Source: Aeromicrobium sp. PE09-221 (lineage in GTDB: Bacteria; Actinomycetota; Actinomycetes; Propionibacteriales; Nocardioidaceae). Taken from it: 64,000 bases of DNA. The position numbers were made by a program, and so were the translations under genes. The notes beneath the pieces are model-generated. The model saw only the letters and a program-made list of their open reading frames with translations, did not search any database and had not been told where the DNA came from. The stretch lies in assembly GCF_002174305.1 (NCBI RefSeq), contig NZ_MIJB01000024.1, positions 62,001 to 126,000 of the forward strand, given 5' to 3'. The first letter of the stretch is position 1. Every line of letters begins with the position of its first letter. Shown here one piece after another: positions 1 to 9,274 of the stretch.

Positions 1-453
1 GCCTTCCCCGGCAGCGGCCGCGACGCCACGCAGGCCTTCCAGAGCGGCACGGGTGATGTCCTCATCTCCTATGAGAACGAGGCGATCCTCGCGCGGCAGA
101 ACGGCGAGCCGATCGAGTACGTGGTGCCCGAGGACACCCTGCTGATCGAGAATCCCGCGGCGGTCCTCACCGATGCCGATCCCAAGGCGGAGGCCTTCCT
201 GGACTTCGTGCTCACGCCCGAGGGCCAGACCGAGTACGTGAGCAAGGGCTTCCGGCCGCTGCGCTCGGTGGAGGGAATCGAGGTCGGCGAGGTCGAGGGA
301 GCAATGGATCCGCAGGAGCCGTTCCCGGAGATCACCACGCTGTTCACGATCGATGACGACCTCGGTGGGTGGGACGAGGTCAACGACACCTTCTTCGATG
401 AGAACGAGGGCATCATCACCCGGCTCCAGACCGCCGCGGGACTGAACTCGTGA
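1..453 (+). CDS. Sulfate-binding protein of ABC importer (C-terminal part, 5' end outside window)
   Basis: Open from the first base in frame 1 to a TGA at 451-453, giving 150 residues of the C-terminal lobe of a periplasmic-type sulfate/thiosulfate binding protein. The ligand-contact region GDVLISYENEA and the downstream segment on extended open-chain residues (LDFVLTPEGQTEYV, GFRP) are typical of Sbp/CysP. It would be the extracytoplasmic receptor for the CysTWA transporter encoded next. Its stop overlaps the GTG start of cysT (GTGA, 450-453), so the two are translationally coupled. The lipoprotein signal cannot be seen because the 5' end is missing; sulfate versus thiosulfate specificity is not decidable. 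Confidence 0.93.
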   Translation, partial: AFPGSGRDATQAFQSGTGDVLISYENEAILARQNGEPIEYVVPEDTLLIENPAAVLTDADPKAEAFLDFVLTPEGQTEYVSKGFRPLRSVEGIEVGEVEGAMDPQEPFPEITTLFTIDDDLGGWDEVNDTFFDENEGIITRLQTAAGLNS

Positions 454-1298
454 CGATCGAGCAGCTCGATCCGGCCGCGACGGTGCGAACGCGCCGTCGC
501 GGCCGGGCGCGGTCCACCCTCGACCGCCCCGCCGCGATCGGTCTGGGGATCGGTGTCACGTGGTTCAGCATCCTCGTCCTGATCCCGCTGGCCCTCATCG
601 TCTTCCAGGCGGCCGGCGGCGGCTGGGGCGTCTTCGCCGAGACCCTCGGCAGCTCCCAGACGGCGGCGGCGATCTGGCTCACCGTTCGCCAGGCCCTGCT
701 CGTGACCGCGCTCAATGTCGTCATGGGCACGCTCATCGCATGGGTTCTCGTCCGCGATGAGTTCCCCGGCAAGCGAGCGCTCGAGATCATCATCGACATC
801 CCCTTCGCACTACCGACGATCGTCGCCGGACTGGTGTTGCTGAGCCTCTACGGGCCCGCGAGTCCGCTCGGGATCGATGTCTCCAATACCTCGCACTCGG
901 TGTTCCTCGCGCTGTTGTTCGTGACGCTGCCTTTCGTGGTGCGGGCGGTGCAGCCGGTGCTCATGGAGCTGGAGCCCGAGGTGGAGGAGGCCGCCGCGTC
1001 GCTCGGCGCCAGCACCTTCACGACCTGGCGCCGCGTCATCCTGCCAAGCCTGACGCCCGCGATCGCAGCCGGCGCGACGTTGTCCTTCGCGCGGGGGATC
1101 AGCGAGTACGGCTCGCTCGTGCTGCTCTCGGGCAACCTGCCCTTCGAGTCCGAGGTCGCGTCGGTGCGCATCTTCACCTATATCGAGAATGACAACCCGG
1201 CCGCTGCCTCGGCGGTCGCCGTCATCCTGCTCGCGGTGGCGCTGGCGGCGATCATCACGCTGAACCTGATCTCCCGGAGAGTGGCCCGTCGTGACTGA
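450..1298 (+). CDS. cysT: Sulfate ABC transporter permease CysT
   Basis: 282 residues starting at a GTG that overlaps the stop of the binding-protein gene. A hydrophilic N-terminus (about 30 residues) is followed by six predicted membrane segments. The cytoplasmic EAA loop that docks on the ATPase is visible as EEAAASLGASTFTTWRRV near residues 180-200, followed by LPSLTPAIAAG. Length and motif fit the CysT/CysU family. It forms the heterodimeric membrane channel with CysW. Its last 8 bp overlap the start of cysW, consistent with one sulfate-uptake operon. No CysB- or McbR-type operator can be judged because the operon promoter lies outside the window. Confidence 0.95.
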   Translation: MTIEQLDPAATVRTRRRGRARSTLDRPAAIGLGIGVTWFSILVLIPLALIVFQAAGGGWGVFAETLGSSQTAAAIWLTVRQALLVTALNVVMGTLIAWVLVRDEFPGKRALEIIIDIPFALPTIVAGLVLLSLYGPASPLGIDVSNTSHSVFLALLFVTLPFVVRAVQPVLMELEPEVEEAAASLGASTFTTWRRVILPSLTPAIAAGATLSFARGISEYGSLVLLSGNLPFESEVASVRIFTYIENDNPAAASAVAVILLAVALAAIITLNLISRRVARRD

Positions 1299-2118
1299 GC
1301 TCTCCACCGTCCGCCACCCCCGCCGTACGCGGGCGACCTATGTGCGCCGGGCGATCGTGCTGGCCTATCTGTTCTTCCTTGTGGTCTGGCCGGTCTCGCT
1401 CGTGGTGATCCACACCTTCAGTGATGGCAACCACCTCGTCGCCGCATTACAGGACCCGGTAGTGGTATTCGCCCTGCAGATGACCGTGGTCGTCGCCTTC
1501 TGGGCCGTGATCATCAACACGGTCTTCGGGGTCGGCATGTCCCTGCTGCTGGTCCGCTACGAGTTCCCCGGCAAGGGCCTGCTCAACTCGCTGCTCGACC
1601 TGCCGCTGTCGGTCTCCCCCGTGGTCATCGGCCTGGCGCTGCTGCTCGCCTACGGCCCGCGCGATGGGACCTTCGCTCCCCTGCTCGGCGCGATCGACTT
1701 CCAGGTGATCTTCTCGGTGCCGGGCATCATCATGGCGACCGCCTTCGTCAGCCTGCCCTTGGTGATCCGCGAGATCGTGCCGGTGCTCCAGGAGGTGGGC
1801 ACCGAGCAGGAGCAGGCGGCGCGTTCTCTCGGCGCCGGCGGCTGGCAGACCTTCCGTCGCATCACCCTGCCCTCGATCCGGTGGGCCCTCGTGTACGGCG
1901 TGGTGCTGAGTCTCGCCCGCTCGCTCGGCGAGTTCGGCGCCGTCAAGATCGTCTCGGGCAATATCACCCAGCAGACCCAGACCGCGACCCTCGTCGTGGA
2001 GGACAAGTACCTGGAGTTCGAGCGCGGCGCGGCCTATGCGACGAGCTTCCTGCTCACCCTCATCGCTGTGGCGGCCCTCGTGATCGTCACGATCCTGCGA
2101 CCCAAGGAGAAGAAGTAA
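1291..2118 (+). CDS. cysW: Sulfate ABC transporter permease CysW
   Basis: 275 residues from a GTG start at 1291, overlapping cysT by 8 bp. A short arginine-rich N-terminus is followed by about six membrane helices. The EAA loop reads [20 protein letters not shown] around residues 168-190. The conserved [18 protein letters not shown] segment (two parts of 20 residues or fewer: [10 protein letters not shown] and AVKIVSGNI) is characteristic of CysW. It is the second half of the inner-membrane sulfate channel. It is followed after two bases by cysA. Start choice rests on the overlap and on the N-terminus aligning with the family's usual length of about 270-290. Confidence 0.95.
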   Translation: MTELSTVRHPRRTRATYVRRAIVLAYLFFLVVWPVSLVVIHTFSDGNHLVAALQDPVVVFALQMTVVVAFWAVIINTVFGVGMSLLLVRYEFPGKGLLNSLLDLPLSVSPVVIGLALLLAYGPRDGTFAPLLGAIDFQVIFSVPGIIMATAFVSLPLVIREIVPVLQEVGTEQEQAARSLGAGGWQTFRRITLPSIRWALVYGVVLSLARSLGEFGAVKIVSGNITQQTQTATLVVEDKYLEFERGAAYATSFLLTLIAVAALVIVTILRPKEKK

Positions 2119-2120
2119 GC

Positions 2121-3092
2121 ATGGGCATCGAGATCAGCGGCGTCAACAAGAACTTCGGCGACTTCGTCGCGCTGCGCGATATCGACCTGACGATCCCGAG
2201 CGGTGGCCTGACCGCGCTGCTCGGCCCCAGCGGCGGCGGCAAGTCGACGCTGTTGCGCATCATCGCCGGCCTGGAGACCTCCGATAGCGGGACGATCGAG
2301 ATCGAGGGCCAGGACACCACCCGGGTACCCGCCCAACGGCGCAATGTGGGATTCGTGTTCCAACATTACGCCGCCTTCAAACACATGTCGGTGGCGAAGA
2401 ATGTCGCCTTCGGGCTGGAGATCCGCAAGCGCCCCAAGGCCGAGATCAAGCGCCGGGTCGATGAGCTGCTGGAGCTCGTGCACCTCGAGCAGTTCGCCCA
2501 CCGTCTGCCGGCGCAGCTGTCGGGCGGCCAGCGCCAGCGGATGGCCCTTGCCCGCGCGCTCGCGATCGAGCCGAGCGTGCTGCTGCTCGACGAGCCCTTC
2601 GGTGCCCTGGACGCCAAAGTGCGCAAGGAACTGCGCGACTGGCTGCGGCGGCTGCACGACGAGGTCCACGTGACGACCGTGTTCGTGACCCACGACCAGG
2701 AGGAGGCCCTCGAGGTCGCCGACAGCATCGTGGTCATCAACGACGGGCGTATCGAACAGATCGGCACGCCCGATGACCTCTACGACAAGCCGGCGAGCGA
2801 GTTCGTACTGAGCTTCCTCGGGCCCGTCACGACCCTCGGCGACAAGCTGATCCGCCCGCACGATATCGAGATCTCGCGGCTGGAGCAGGCTGCCGTCGTC
2901 GACGGGCCGATCACCCGGTGGACACGTATCGGTTTCGAGATCCGGTTGGAGGTCACCCCGACCGATCCGCGCTACACCGAGCCGGTTCAGGTGACGGTGA
3001 CACGCAGTGAGGCGACGGCCCTGGATCTCCACCAGGGCGACCACGTCTGGCTGCGTCCCTCCGTCGGTGCTCAGTCGCTTCCCACGCCCTGA
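2121..3092 (+). CDS. cysA: Sulfate ABC transporter ATP-binding protein CysA
   Basis: 323 residues from the ATG at 2121, two bases after the cysW stop; the reading frame is open upstream inside cysW, but the protein family begins at [12 protein letters not shown]. Walker A is GPSGGGKST (about residues 37-45), the signature is [15 protein letters not shown], Walker B is [11 protein letters not shown], and the H-loop is [12 protein letters not shown]. After residue 235 follows a TOBE-like regulatory region with LIRPHDIEI, as in CysA/PotA ATPases. It energises CysTW. The 3' end overlaps the convergent MFS gene by 22 bp, so the two share terminal coding sequence. Confidence 0.96.
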   Translation: MGIEISGVNKNFGDFVALRDIDLTIPSGGLTALLGPSGGGKSTLLRIIAGLETSDSGTIEIEGQDTTRVPAQRRNVGFVFQHYAAFKHMSVAKNVAFGLEIRKRPKAEIKRRVDELLELVHLEQFAHRLPAQLSGGQRQRMALARALAIEPSVLLLDEPFGALDAKVRKELRDWLRRLHDEVHVTTVFVTHDQEEALEVADSIVVINDGRIEQIGTPDDLYDKPASEFVLSFLGPVTTLGDKLIRPHDIEISRLEQAAVVDGPITRWTRIGFEIRLEVTPTDPRYTEPVQVTVTRSEATALDLHQGDHVWLRPSVGAQSLPTP

Positions 3093-4285
3093 CCTCGGCC
3101 CAAATGGTCAGCGGGGGTGCGGCGTTCGACCAGGACGGCGACCAGGACGATCACGAGACCGCCCGCGGCCAGTCCGGCGCCCACCAGGCTCGGCGCGCGG
3201 TAACCGTGGCCCGCGGCGATGACGATGCCGCCGAGCCACGCACCGAGACCGTTGGCGACATTGAGCGAGGAGTGGTTCAGCGCCGCGCCCAGCATCTGCG
3301 CGTCCCCGGCCGCGTGCATGAGACGGATCTGAAGTCCCACCGCGACGATGCTGCCCAGTGCGCCGATCGCGAATACCCCCGCCATCGTGAAGACCGGCTG
3401 GTCCATGACGGCGTAGAAGCCCACCAGCACGGCGACGCTCACGGCGAAACCGCCGACGATCTGCCGCACGTTGTCCCAGTCGGCGAGGACTCCCGCCAGC
3501 CAGGTGCCCACGACCGAGCCGATGCCGAAGGCGAACAGGAACCACGGGATCGTGGTCCGCGGCAGGTCGGCGACATCGGTGACGATCGGAGCGATATAGG
3601 AGTACATCGCGAAGATGCCGCCGAAGCCGACCATACCGGCGGCGACAGCGAGGAGGACCTGCGGTCGCTTGAGCGCCGCGAGCTCGCGGCGGATGGTGGC
3701 CTCGGGCGTGCCCGGCACGCGCTCGACGAAGAGCCAGATCAACCCGGCGGTCAGCAAGGAGACGACCACCACGAACACATACGCCGAGCGCCACCCGAAG
3801 TGCAGACCGAGCCACGCGCTCAGCGGGACTCCTGCGACCGTGCCCGCCGAGAGGCCCATCATGACCCGGCTGACCGCTCGCCCCTTCATCGATGCCGGCA
3901 CCATGGACGCGGCCAGCAGCGAGGCCACACCGAAGTACGCGCCGTGCGGGAGTCCTGCGATGAATCGCGAGACGAGGACGGGAAGATAACCCGAGGCCAG
4001 TGCGGTCAGCGCATTGCCGAAGGCCAATGCCACGACCAGTCCGATCGCGAGCTCCCGCTTGGGCAGTTTGGCCCCGAGCGACACGATCAGCGGCGCGCCG
4101 ACCACGACGCCGAAGGCATAGGCGGTGATGATGTGACCCGTCGTCGGGATCGACCGATCGATGCTCTCGGAGATGTCGGCGAGCAACCCCATCGTCACGA
4201 ACTCGGTCGTGCCGATGGCGAACCCGCCGAGCGCGAGCGCGATGATCGCGAGACCGAGATGGGTAGGGCGCCGGGTCTGAGTCAT
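3071..4285 (-). CDS. MFS transporter, DHA1-type drug or sugar efflux protein
   Basis: About 404 residues from ATG 4285 (a TTG at 4306 would add seven residues; neither has a clear Shine-Dalgarno site). Twelve hydrophobic segments can be traced. The N-terminal signature [19 protein letters not shown] is typical of the AraJ/NepI/Cmx branch of the DHA1 family of proton-driven exporters. The loop between helices 2 and 3 carries [12 protein letters not shown], and a later [13 protein letters not shown] motif fits motif C of antiporters. The substrate cannot be predicted. It is transcribed against the sulfate operon and overlaps cysA by 22 bp. No regulator is adjacent. Confidence 0.85.
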   Translation of the reverse strand: MTQTRRPTHLGLAIIALALGGFAIGTTEFVTMGLLADISESIDRSIPTTGHIITAYAFGVVVGAPLIVSLGAKLPKRELAIGLVVALAFGNALTALASGYLPVLVSRFIAGLPHGAYFGVASLLAASMVPASMKGRAVSRVMMGLSAGTVAGVPLSAWLGLHFGWRSAYVFVVVVSLLTAGLIWLFVERVPGTPEATIRRELAALKRPQVLLAVAAGMVGFGGIFAMYSYIAPIVTDVADLPRTTIPWFLFAFGIGSVVGTWLAGVLADWDNVRQIVGGFAVSVAVLVGFYAVMDQPVFTMAGVFAIGALGSIVAVGLQIRLMHAAGDAQMLGAALNHSSLNVANGLGAWLGGIVIAAGHGYRAPSLVGAGLAAGGLVIVLVAVLVERRTPADHLGRGQGVGSD

Positions 4286-4372
4286 CGTGGTCACAGAAGA
4301 TGCCAACGCGGCACCGAAGTCGTCTGTTCCACGGAAGGGCCCGATCGGACCGTCATGTGGGCACAGTCATAG

Positions 4373-6706
4373 TCAGAGCTTGTCGAGCGGCGCGTACCGC
4401 AGCAGCAGCCGTTTGACGCCCTGGGAGCCGAAGTCCACGCTCGCGACCGAGTTCTGCCCTGAGCCGTCGAGTGCGACGACCGTGCCTAGGCCGAAGGTGT
4501 CGTGGGTGACCCGGTCGCCGGGTTCGAGCGGGATGATATCGCGGGTGGCCCGCTTGGAGCGCGCCGCGACATTCGCCGAGCGGAACGAGCCGCTCTCGCG
4601 CCGGGCAGATGCCGAAGGCGTGCTCGGGGTCCACTGTGCGGCGGACGATCCGAGACGCCTCCAGTCCATGACGTGATCGGGCACCTCCTCGAGGAACCGC
4701 GAGGGAGGGTTGTACGCGGGCGCGCCCCACGCGGACCGTACCGAGGCGCGGGTCAGGTAGAGCCGCTTCTGAGCCCGGGTGATGCCGACATAGGCGAGCC
4801 GGCGCTCCTCCTGCAGCTCCTTAGCGTCGCCCATGGAGCGCATATGCGGGAAGACACCGTCCTCGAGACCGGTCAGGAAGACCACGGGGAACTCGAGCCC
4901 CTTGGCCGTGTGCAGCGTCATGAGGGTCACGACGCCCTCGCCGTCATCGGGGATCGCATCGGCATCGGCGACGAGGGCGATCTGCTCAAGGAAGGCGGCG
5001 AGGGACCCGGGCGTCAGGTCCCCGGCATCGACATCCTCCCGGGCCGTCTCGGCCTCGTCGGCCAAGGTGGCGGCGCCGGCGACGAACTCGCGGGCCACCG
5101 CGACGAGCTCGGCGAGGTTCTCCACGCGGGTCTCGTCCTGCGGATCGCGGCTCTCCTCCAGGACCGTGAGGTAGCCCGTCCGCGTGAGGGCGGCCTCGAT
5201 CACGGCATCGGCGGGAGCGCCGGTGTCGGCGAGCTCTTTCAGTCCGCCCATCACCTCGGCGAACTGCCGGACCGCGGTGCGCGACCGGGTGGCGAGCTCC
5301 TCGACCTCGTCGGCACGGTGCATCGCCTCCCAGAAGCTGACCTGCCGTCGCTGGGCGAAGCGGTCGAGGGCGCTCTCGGCGCGATCGCCGATACCGCGCT
5401 TGGGCTCGTTGAGGATCCGGCGCAGCGAGACGTCATCGCGCGGGTTGACGAGGGCCCGCACGTAGGCCAGCGCGTCCTTGACCTCCTTGCGCTCGTAGAA
5501 CCGCACGCCGCCCACCACGCGATAGGGCAGGCCGACCCGGATGAACACTTCCTCGAAGACGCGGGACTGGGCGTTGGTGCGGTAGAAGACCGCCACATCC
5601 TTGGGCTCCGCGGCGCCCTCGTCGGTGAGCCGATCGATCTCGTCGGCGATGAACTGCGCTTCGTCGCGCTCGTCATCGGCGACATAGCCGACGATCTGCT
5701 CTCCGTCCCCCTCGGCGGACCAGAGCTTCTTGTCCTTGCGGTCGTCATTGCGGCTGATGACGGCATTGGCGGCGGTCAGGATGGTCTGCGTGGAGCGGTA
5801 GTTCTGCTCCAGCAGCACCGTGTGGGCATCGGGGAAGTCGGACTCGAACTCCAGGATGTTGCGGATATTGGCACCGCGGAAGGCGTAGATCGACTGATCG
5901 GAGTCGCCGACCACCATGAGATCGGACTCGGTGTCGCAGAGCTCACGGATGAGCGCATACTGCGCGTGGTTGGTGTCCTGGTACTCGTCGACGAGGACGT
6001 GGCGGAATCGACGCCGATAGGTCTCACGGACGTCCGGCCAGCCCTGGAAGAGGTGGACGGTGTTCATGATCAGATCGTCGAAGTCCATCGCATTGGCCGC
6101 GCGCAGACGCTGCTGGTAGAGCGCGTAGCACTCGGCGTACTGCTGTTCGGTGGGCGTCTGCGCGCGGCTGGACGCGGCCTCGTGGTCGACGAGCTCGTTC
6201 TTGAGATTCGACACGTGGTGAAGCACCGCGCGCGGGTTGACCTTCTTCGGGTCGAGGTCGAGGTCGCGGCAGACGAGGGTCATGAGCCGGCGCGCGTCCG
6301 CGGCGTCGTAGATCGTGAAGGACGAGGTGAATCCGAACTTGTCCGCCTCGCGGCGCAGGATCCGCACACAGGCGGAGTGGAAGGTCGAGACCCACATCAT
6401 CCGGGCCCGGCCTCCGACGAGCTCGGCCACGCGCTCGCGCATCTCCGCGGCGGCCTTGTTGGTGAACGTGATGGCCAGGATCGATCCCGGATGCGCACCC
6501 CGCGCGGAAATCAGCCAGGCGATGCGCCGGGTCAGCACCCGCGTCTTGCCCGAGCCCGCGCCCGCCACCACCAGCAGGGGCCCGCCCGTGTGGGTGACGG
6601 CTTCGCGTTGGGCATCGTTGAGCCCCTCGACGAGACGGTCCGATGTGGCCACACGTGGGGCGCGGTCGGAGGCCGGCGAGGAGGGCACGGGGAACGGCAG
6701 AGTCAT
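4373..6706 (-). CDS. pcrA: ATP-dependent DNA helicase PcrA/UvrD, superfamily 1A
   Basis: 777 residues from ATG 6706, preceded by a strong Shine-Dalgarno GGAGGA four bases upstream; the longer open frame to 6961 is not needed. Walker A AGAGSGKT is at residues 48-55. Helicase motif II reads VDEYQDTN, motif III GDSDQSIYAFRG, motif IV LEQNYRST, motif V LMTLHTAKGLEFP and motif VI YVGITRAQKRLYL. The last 45 residues (PGDRVTHDTFGLGTVVAL...) form the Tudor-like tail by which PcrA binds RNA polymerase. It is a 3'-5' helicase for nucleotide-excision repair and conflict resolution. It is divergent from the GntR gene. Confidence 0.96.
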   Translation of the reverse strand: MTLPFPVPSSPASDRAPRVATSDRLVEGLNDAQREAVTHTGGPLLVVAGAGSGKTRVLTRRIAWLISARGAHPGSILAITFTNKAAAEMRERVAELVGGRARMMWVSTFHSACVRILRREADKFGFTSSFTIYDAADARRLMTLVCRDLDLDPKKVNPRAVLHHVSNLKNELVDHEAASSRAQTPTEQQYAECYALYQQRLRAANAMDFDDLIMNTVHLFQGWPDVRETYRRRFRHVLVDEYQDTNHAQYALIRELCDTESDLMVVGDSDQSIYAFRGANIRNILEFESDFPDAHTVLLEQNYRSTQTILTAANAVISRNDDRKDKKLWSAEGDGEQIVGYVADDERDEAQFIADEIDRLTDEGAAEPKDVAVFYRTNAQSRVFEEVFIRVGLPYRVVGGVRFYERKEVKDALAYVRALVNPRDDVSLRRILNEPKRGIGDRAESALDRFAQRRQVSFWEAMHRADEVEELATRSRTAVRQFAEVMGGLKELADTGAPADAVIEAALTRTGYLTVLEESRDPQDETRVENLAELVAVAREFVAGAATLADEAETAREDVDAGDLTPGSLAAFLEQIALVADADAIPDDGEGVVTLMTLHTAKGLEFPVVFLTGLEDGVFPHMRSMGDAKELQEERRLAYVGITRAQKRLYLTRASVRSAWGAPAYNPPSRFLEEVPDHVMDWRRLGSSAAQWTPSTPSASARRESGSFRSANVAARSKRATRDIIPLEPGDRVTHDTFGLGTVVALDGSGQNSVASVDFGSQGVKRLLLRYAPLDKL

Positions 6707-6837
6707 CGTCCTCCAGACTAGTGGCTCGCGCCGACGCTTCCGCGCCCGAGCGGCGCCGGCGAGTGGCCCTCTCGGGCCAGAGCGATCATTCCGGGAGGCG
6801 GTCGGCACCGTTACCACCGCCGCAGCACAATGGAGGT

Positions 6838-7185
6838 ATGGAATGGACGATCGACTCCGACGCGGCGGCTCCGCCGTTCGAGCAGCTGCGTCAGCGGATC
6901 GCCGAGGCCGCCGCCTCCGGCGAGCTGCCGGAGGGTGAACGGCTCCCCACGGTCCGGGCATTGGCGGAGACGCTGGGGCTCGCGGTCAACACGGTTGCTC
7001 GCGCTTATCGCGAGCTCGAGGCGATGGGCGTGATCCGCACCGAGGGGCGCCGGGGGTCCTTCATCGCCAGCACCACCCTGACCCACGACGACACACGCAA
7101 TGCGGCGATCGCCTTCGCCAAGTCCGCACAGAGCCGCGGCATGGGCCGTGCCGAGGCCGTCGCCCTCCTCGAGAGCGTCTGGTGA
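6838..7185 (+). CDS. GntR-family (YtrA-like) transcriptional regulator
   Basis: 115 residues from ATG 6838. The N-terminal 70 residues form a GntR winged helix: PPFEQLRQRIAEAAASGEL, then PTVRALAETLGLAVNTVARA with the recognition helix, then a wing GVIRTEGRRGSFI. The remaining 45 residues are too short for a FadR/HutC ligand domain, so it belongs to the small YtrA-type subgroup that usually controls neighbouring transport or membrane genes. Here no ABC transporter adjoins it; the neighbours are pcrA (divergent) and a two-component system (convergent), so its targets are unknown. A GGAGG sits only one base from the ATG, so the transcript may be nearly leaderless. Confidence 0.9.
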   Translation: MEWTIDSDAAAPPFEQLRQRIAEAAASGELPEGERLPTVRALAETLGLAVNTVARAYRELEAMGVIRTEGRRGSFIASTTLTHDDTRNAAIAFAKSAQSRGMGRAEAVALLESVW

Positions 7186-7186
7186 C

Positions 7187-7263
7187 CCGAACCCGTTGAG
7201 TGTGACGTTTGGACGGTGGAAAAGGCTTTTCCACCGTCCAAACGTCACACTCAACGGGTTCGG
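7187..7263. terminator. Perfect 38-bp-arm palindrome, likely bidirectional terminator
   Basis: Two 38-base arms (7187-7224 and 7226-7263) are exact reverse complements around a single central base at 7225. They fill the gap between the convergent GntR and response-regulator genes completely; the regulator stop codon begins at the next base. The centre reads GGAAAAGGCTTTTCC, giving T- and A-rich tips but no U-tract after the stem. Position favours two-way transcription termination. The length and perfection are unusual and might instead mark a dispersed palindromic element. Confidence 0.75.
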
Positions 7264-7905
7264 TTAGATCAAGCGACGGTCGCTGGCCCAGCGGGTGAGC
7301 TCATGGCGGCTGGACAGCTGCAGCTTGCGCAGCACATTGGAGACGTGGGTCTCGACGGTCTTGATCGAGATGAAGAGCTCCTTGGCCACCTCCTTGTAGG
7401 CGTACCCCCGCGCGATGAGACGCATAACCTCGCGCTCACGCTCGGTGAGCCGGTCCAGGTCCTCGTCGACATGCGCCACGGCGATCGTGCCGGCAAAGGC
7501 GTCCAACACGAATCCGGCCAGCCGCGGCGAGAAGACCGCATCGCCCGCCGCGACCCTCTCGATACCGTCGACGAGCTCGTCCGCCGCGATGTTCTTGGTC
7601 ACATAGCCGCGCGCACCGGCCCGGATGACGCCGATGACGTCCTCCGCGGCGTCGCTCACGGACAACGCGAGGTACGTGGCACCCGGGGCCCGTGCGATGA
7701 CCTCCGGACCTCCCCCGCCGGGCATGTGGACATCGAGCAGCACGACATCGGGACGATGATCGGCGATGACCCGCACCGCCGAGGGGACGTCCTCGGCCTC
7801 CGCGACCACCCGCACCCGCCCCGCTCCCACGCGTTCGAGCTCAGCACGCACCCCGGACCGGAACATCGCGTGGTCATCGACGACCACGACTCGCAATTCA
7901 TCCAT
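7264..7905 (-). CDS. NarL/LuxR-family two-component response regulator
   Basis: 213 residues. The N-terminal receiver begins LRVVVVDDHAMFRSGV with the acidic pair and carries the phosphoacceptor Asp in VVLLDVHMPGG (about residue 56). The C-terminal 65 residues are a LuxR-type helix-turn-helix (LTEREREVMRLIARGYAYKE, then IKTVETHVSNVLRKL). The start overlaps the kinase stop by 8 bp, so kinase and regulator are coupled. The organisation (PspC-domain kinase plus NarL-type regulator, divergent from PspC genes) matches the actinobacterial envelope-stress systems related to LiaSR. It probably controls the divergent PspC operon and itself. Confidence 0.93.
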   Translation of the reverse strand: MDELRVVVVDDHAMFRSGVRAELERVGAGRVRVVAEAEDVPSAVRVIADHRPDVVLLDVHMPGGGGPEVIARAPGATYLALSVSDAAEDVIGVIRAGARGYVTKNIAADELVDGIERVAAGDAVFSPRLAGFVLDAFAGTIAVAHVDEDLDRLTEREREVMRLIARGYAYKEVAKELFISIKTVETHVSNVLRKLQLSSRHELTRWASDRRLI

Positions 7906-9142
7906 CCTCGTCCTCCTCGGCCGGATCGTCCCACGGCATCGTCAACACGATCTCCGTGCCCTCCCCCGGCGTGCTCTTGACGGCCGCCTCGCCACCGTGG
8001 CGGCGCATCCGTTCCATGATCGAGCCCCGGATGCCCTGCCGGTCGTCGGCGACGGTGTCGGGATCGAAGCCCGCCCCGCGGTCACGGACGAAGACCTCTC
8101 CCCGGTCCGCGGCGAACTCGGCATAGACGTCGACGCGTTCGACGCCGGCGTGCTTGGCGGCGTTGACCATGGCCTCCCGGGCGGCCCGGAGGAGCGCCAC
8201 GGCATCCGGGGACAGCGGATGGTCGCCGACCGCCACCAGCTCGACCGCGACGCGGTGCGTGGTCTCGACATCCTCGGCATCAGTGCGCAGCGAGCGCACC
8301 GCCGTGCCGTCACCGGGTGTCTCGTCACCGTACAGCCAGGACCTCAGCTCACGTTCCTGGCGCCGCGCCAGGGTGGCGACGGTGCGGGGGTCGGAGGCGT
8401 TCTTCTGCAGCAGCGCCAGGGTCTGGAGCACCGAGTCGTGCAGGTGGGCGGCCATGTCCGCCCGCTCCTGCGAGCGTATCCGCTCACGTCGCTCACTCTC
8501 CAGATCGTGCCAGAGACTCCCGATCCAAGGGCCGAGGATGAGTCCGATGCCCAAGACCGCCACCACTACGGCGGCGACCAGATCGAGGGTGGCATTCCAG
8601 CCTCGGCCCTCCGAGATGACATAGACGGCCGCGAGTCCCATGAGACCGAGACCGGCGGCGATCCGGGCCCAGTAGCCAGCACCGCGCGTCTGCCGCAGCC
8701 AGGAACTCCAGGTGGCATCGTCGAGCTGACGCCAGATCAGGGCGACACCGAGGGCTCCGACGAGCACAGGGATCAGCAGACGAGAGGACACTCCGCCGCC
8801 GAGGACCGAGATCAGCGCGAAGACACCCAGTCCGACGGCCCCGATCGCGACCGTCTGGGCGATCTCGCGGGCCGATGTCCGCTCCGCGCCGCGCATGCCG
8901 GCTCGCGTGGCCGAGGCGATGCCCGGTGTGTCATCGGGGGAGGCGAGCGGCAAGAAGCGCCAGAGCAGCAGATAACCGATGATGCCGGCGGCATTGAACC
9001 ATGACGCGACCACGAAGCCGATGCGGATCCACACCACCGGCACGTCCAGATGGTCGGACAGCCCCGCCGCGACGCCGCCGACGATCCGCCGGTCGGCGGG
9101 CCGCGTCGCTCGGGGATGCGGCGGGGCGGCGGAGCTGGTCAC
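7898..9142 (-). CDS. Sensor histidine kinase with N-terminal PspC domain
   Basis: 414 residues from GTG 9142, which has a GAGG eight bases upstream; an in-frame GTG at 9214 would add 24 residues. Order: PspC domain (about residues 10-65, RIVGGVAAGLSDHLDVPVVW), four further membrane segments to about residue 200, HisKA_3 dimerisation domain with phosphoacceptor His near residue 235 in MAAHLHDSVLQTL, and a C-terminal HATPase with the N-box around AAREAMVNAAKHAG and the G-box FDPDTVADDRQGIRGS. The PspC fold probably senses membrane state. It is divergent from the PspC membrane operon and translationally coupled to the response regulator. Confidence 0.93.
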   Translation of the reverse strand: MTSSAAPPHPRATRPADRRIVGGVAAGLSDHLDVPVVWIRIGFVVASWFNAAGIIGYLLLWRFLPLASPDDTPGIASATRAGMRGAERTSAREIAQTVAIGAVGLGVFALISVLGGGVSSRLLIPVLVGALGVALIWRQLDDATWSSWLRQTRGAGYWARIAAGLGLMGLAAVYVISEGRGWNATLDLVAAVVVAVLGIGLILGPWIGSLWHDLESERRERIRSQERADMAAHLHDSVLQTLALLQKNASDPRTVATLARRQERELRSWLYGDETPGDGTAVRSLRTDAEDVETTHRVAVELVAVGDHPLSPDAVALLRAAREAMVNAAKHAGVERVDVYAEFAADRGEVFVRDRGAGFDPDTVADDRQGIRGSIMERMRRHGGEAAVKSTPGEGTEIVLTMPWDDPAEEDEDG

Positions 9143-9200
9143 GGCACCAAGCCTCACACGCGGCCGCGCGAGCGCGCCACCAGGGACGACCCCGGCGCGG

Positions 9201-9238
9201 CCCTGATACGACACCGGGAGGAATCAGGGAAACACCCG
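9201..9238. promoter_or_regulatory. Candidate operator for the PspC two-component system
   Basis: The divergent intergenic region holds two overlapping dyads. CCCTGAT (9201-9207) is repeated inverted as ATCAGGG (9222-9228), and ATCAGGGAAACACCCGAT (9221-9238) is itself an imperfect palindrome. Regulators of PspC/LiaR type often bind such GGG/CCC dyads next to their own genes. The site is placed between both start codons, so it could serve both directions. This is inference from position and symmetry only. Confidence 0.35.
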
Positions 9239-9274
9239 ATGGTCCCCGGCAGGCTGGGCGGCCACGATGGAGAC

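Noticed and set aside
4502-6721. 739-codon open frame on the plus strand opposite pcrA
   Set aside because: It is the antisense shadow of a clear helicase gene, composed of Gly/Val/Asp/His-rich low-complexity sequence with no domain; such frames are common in high-G+C DNA.
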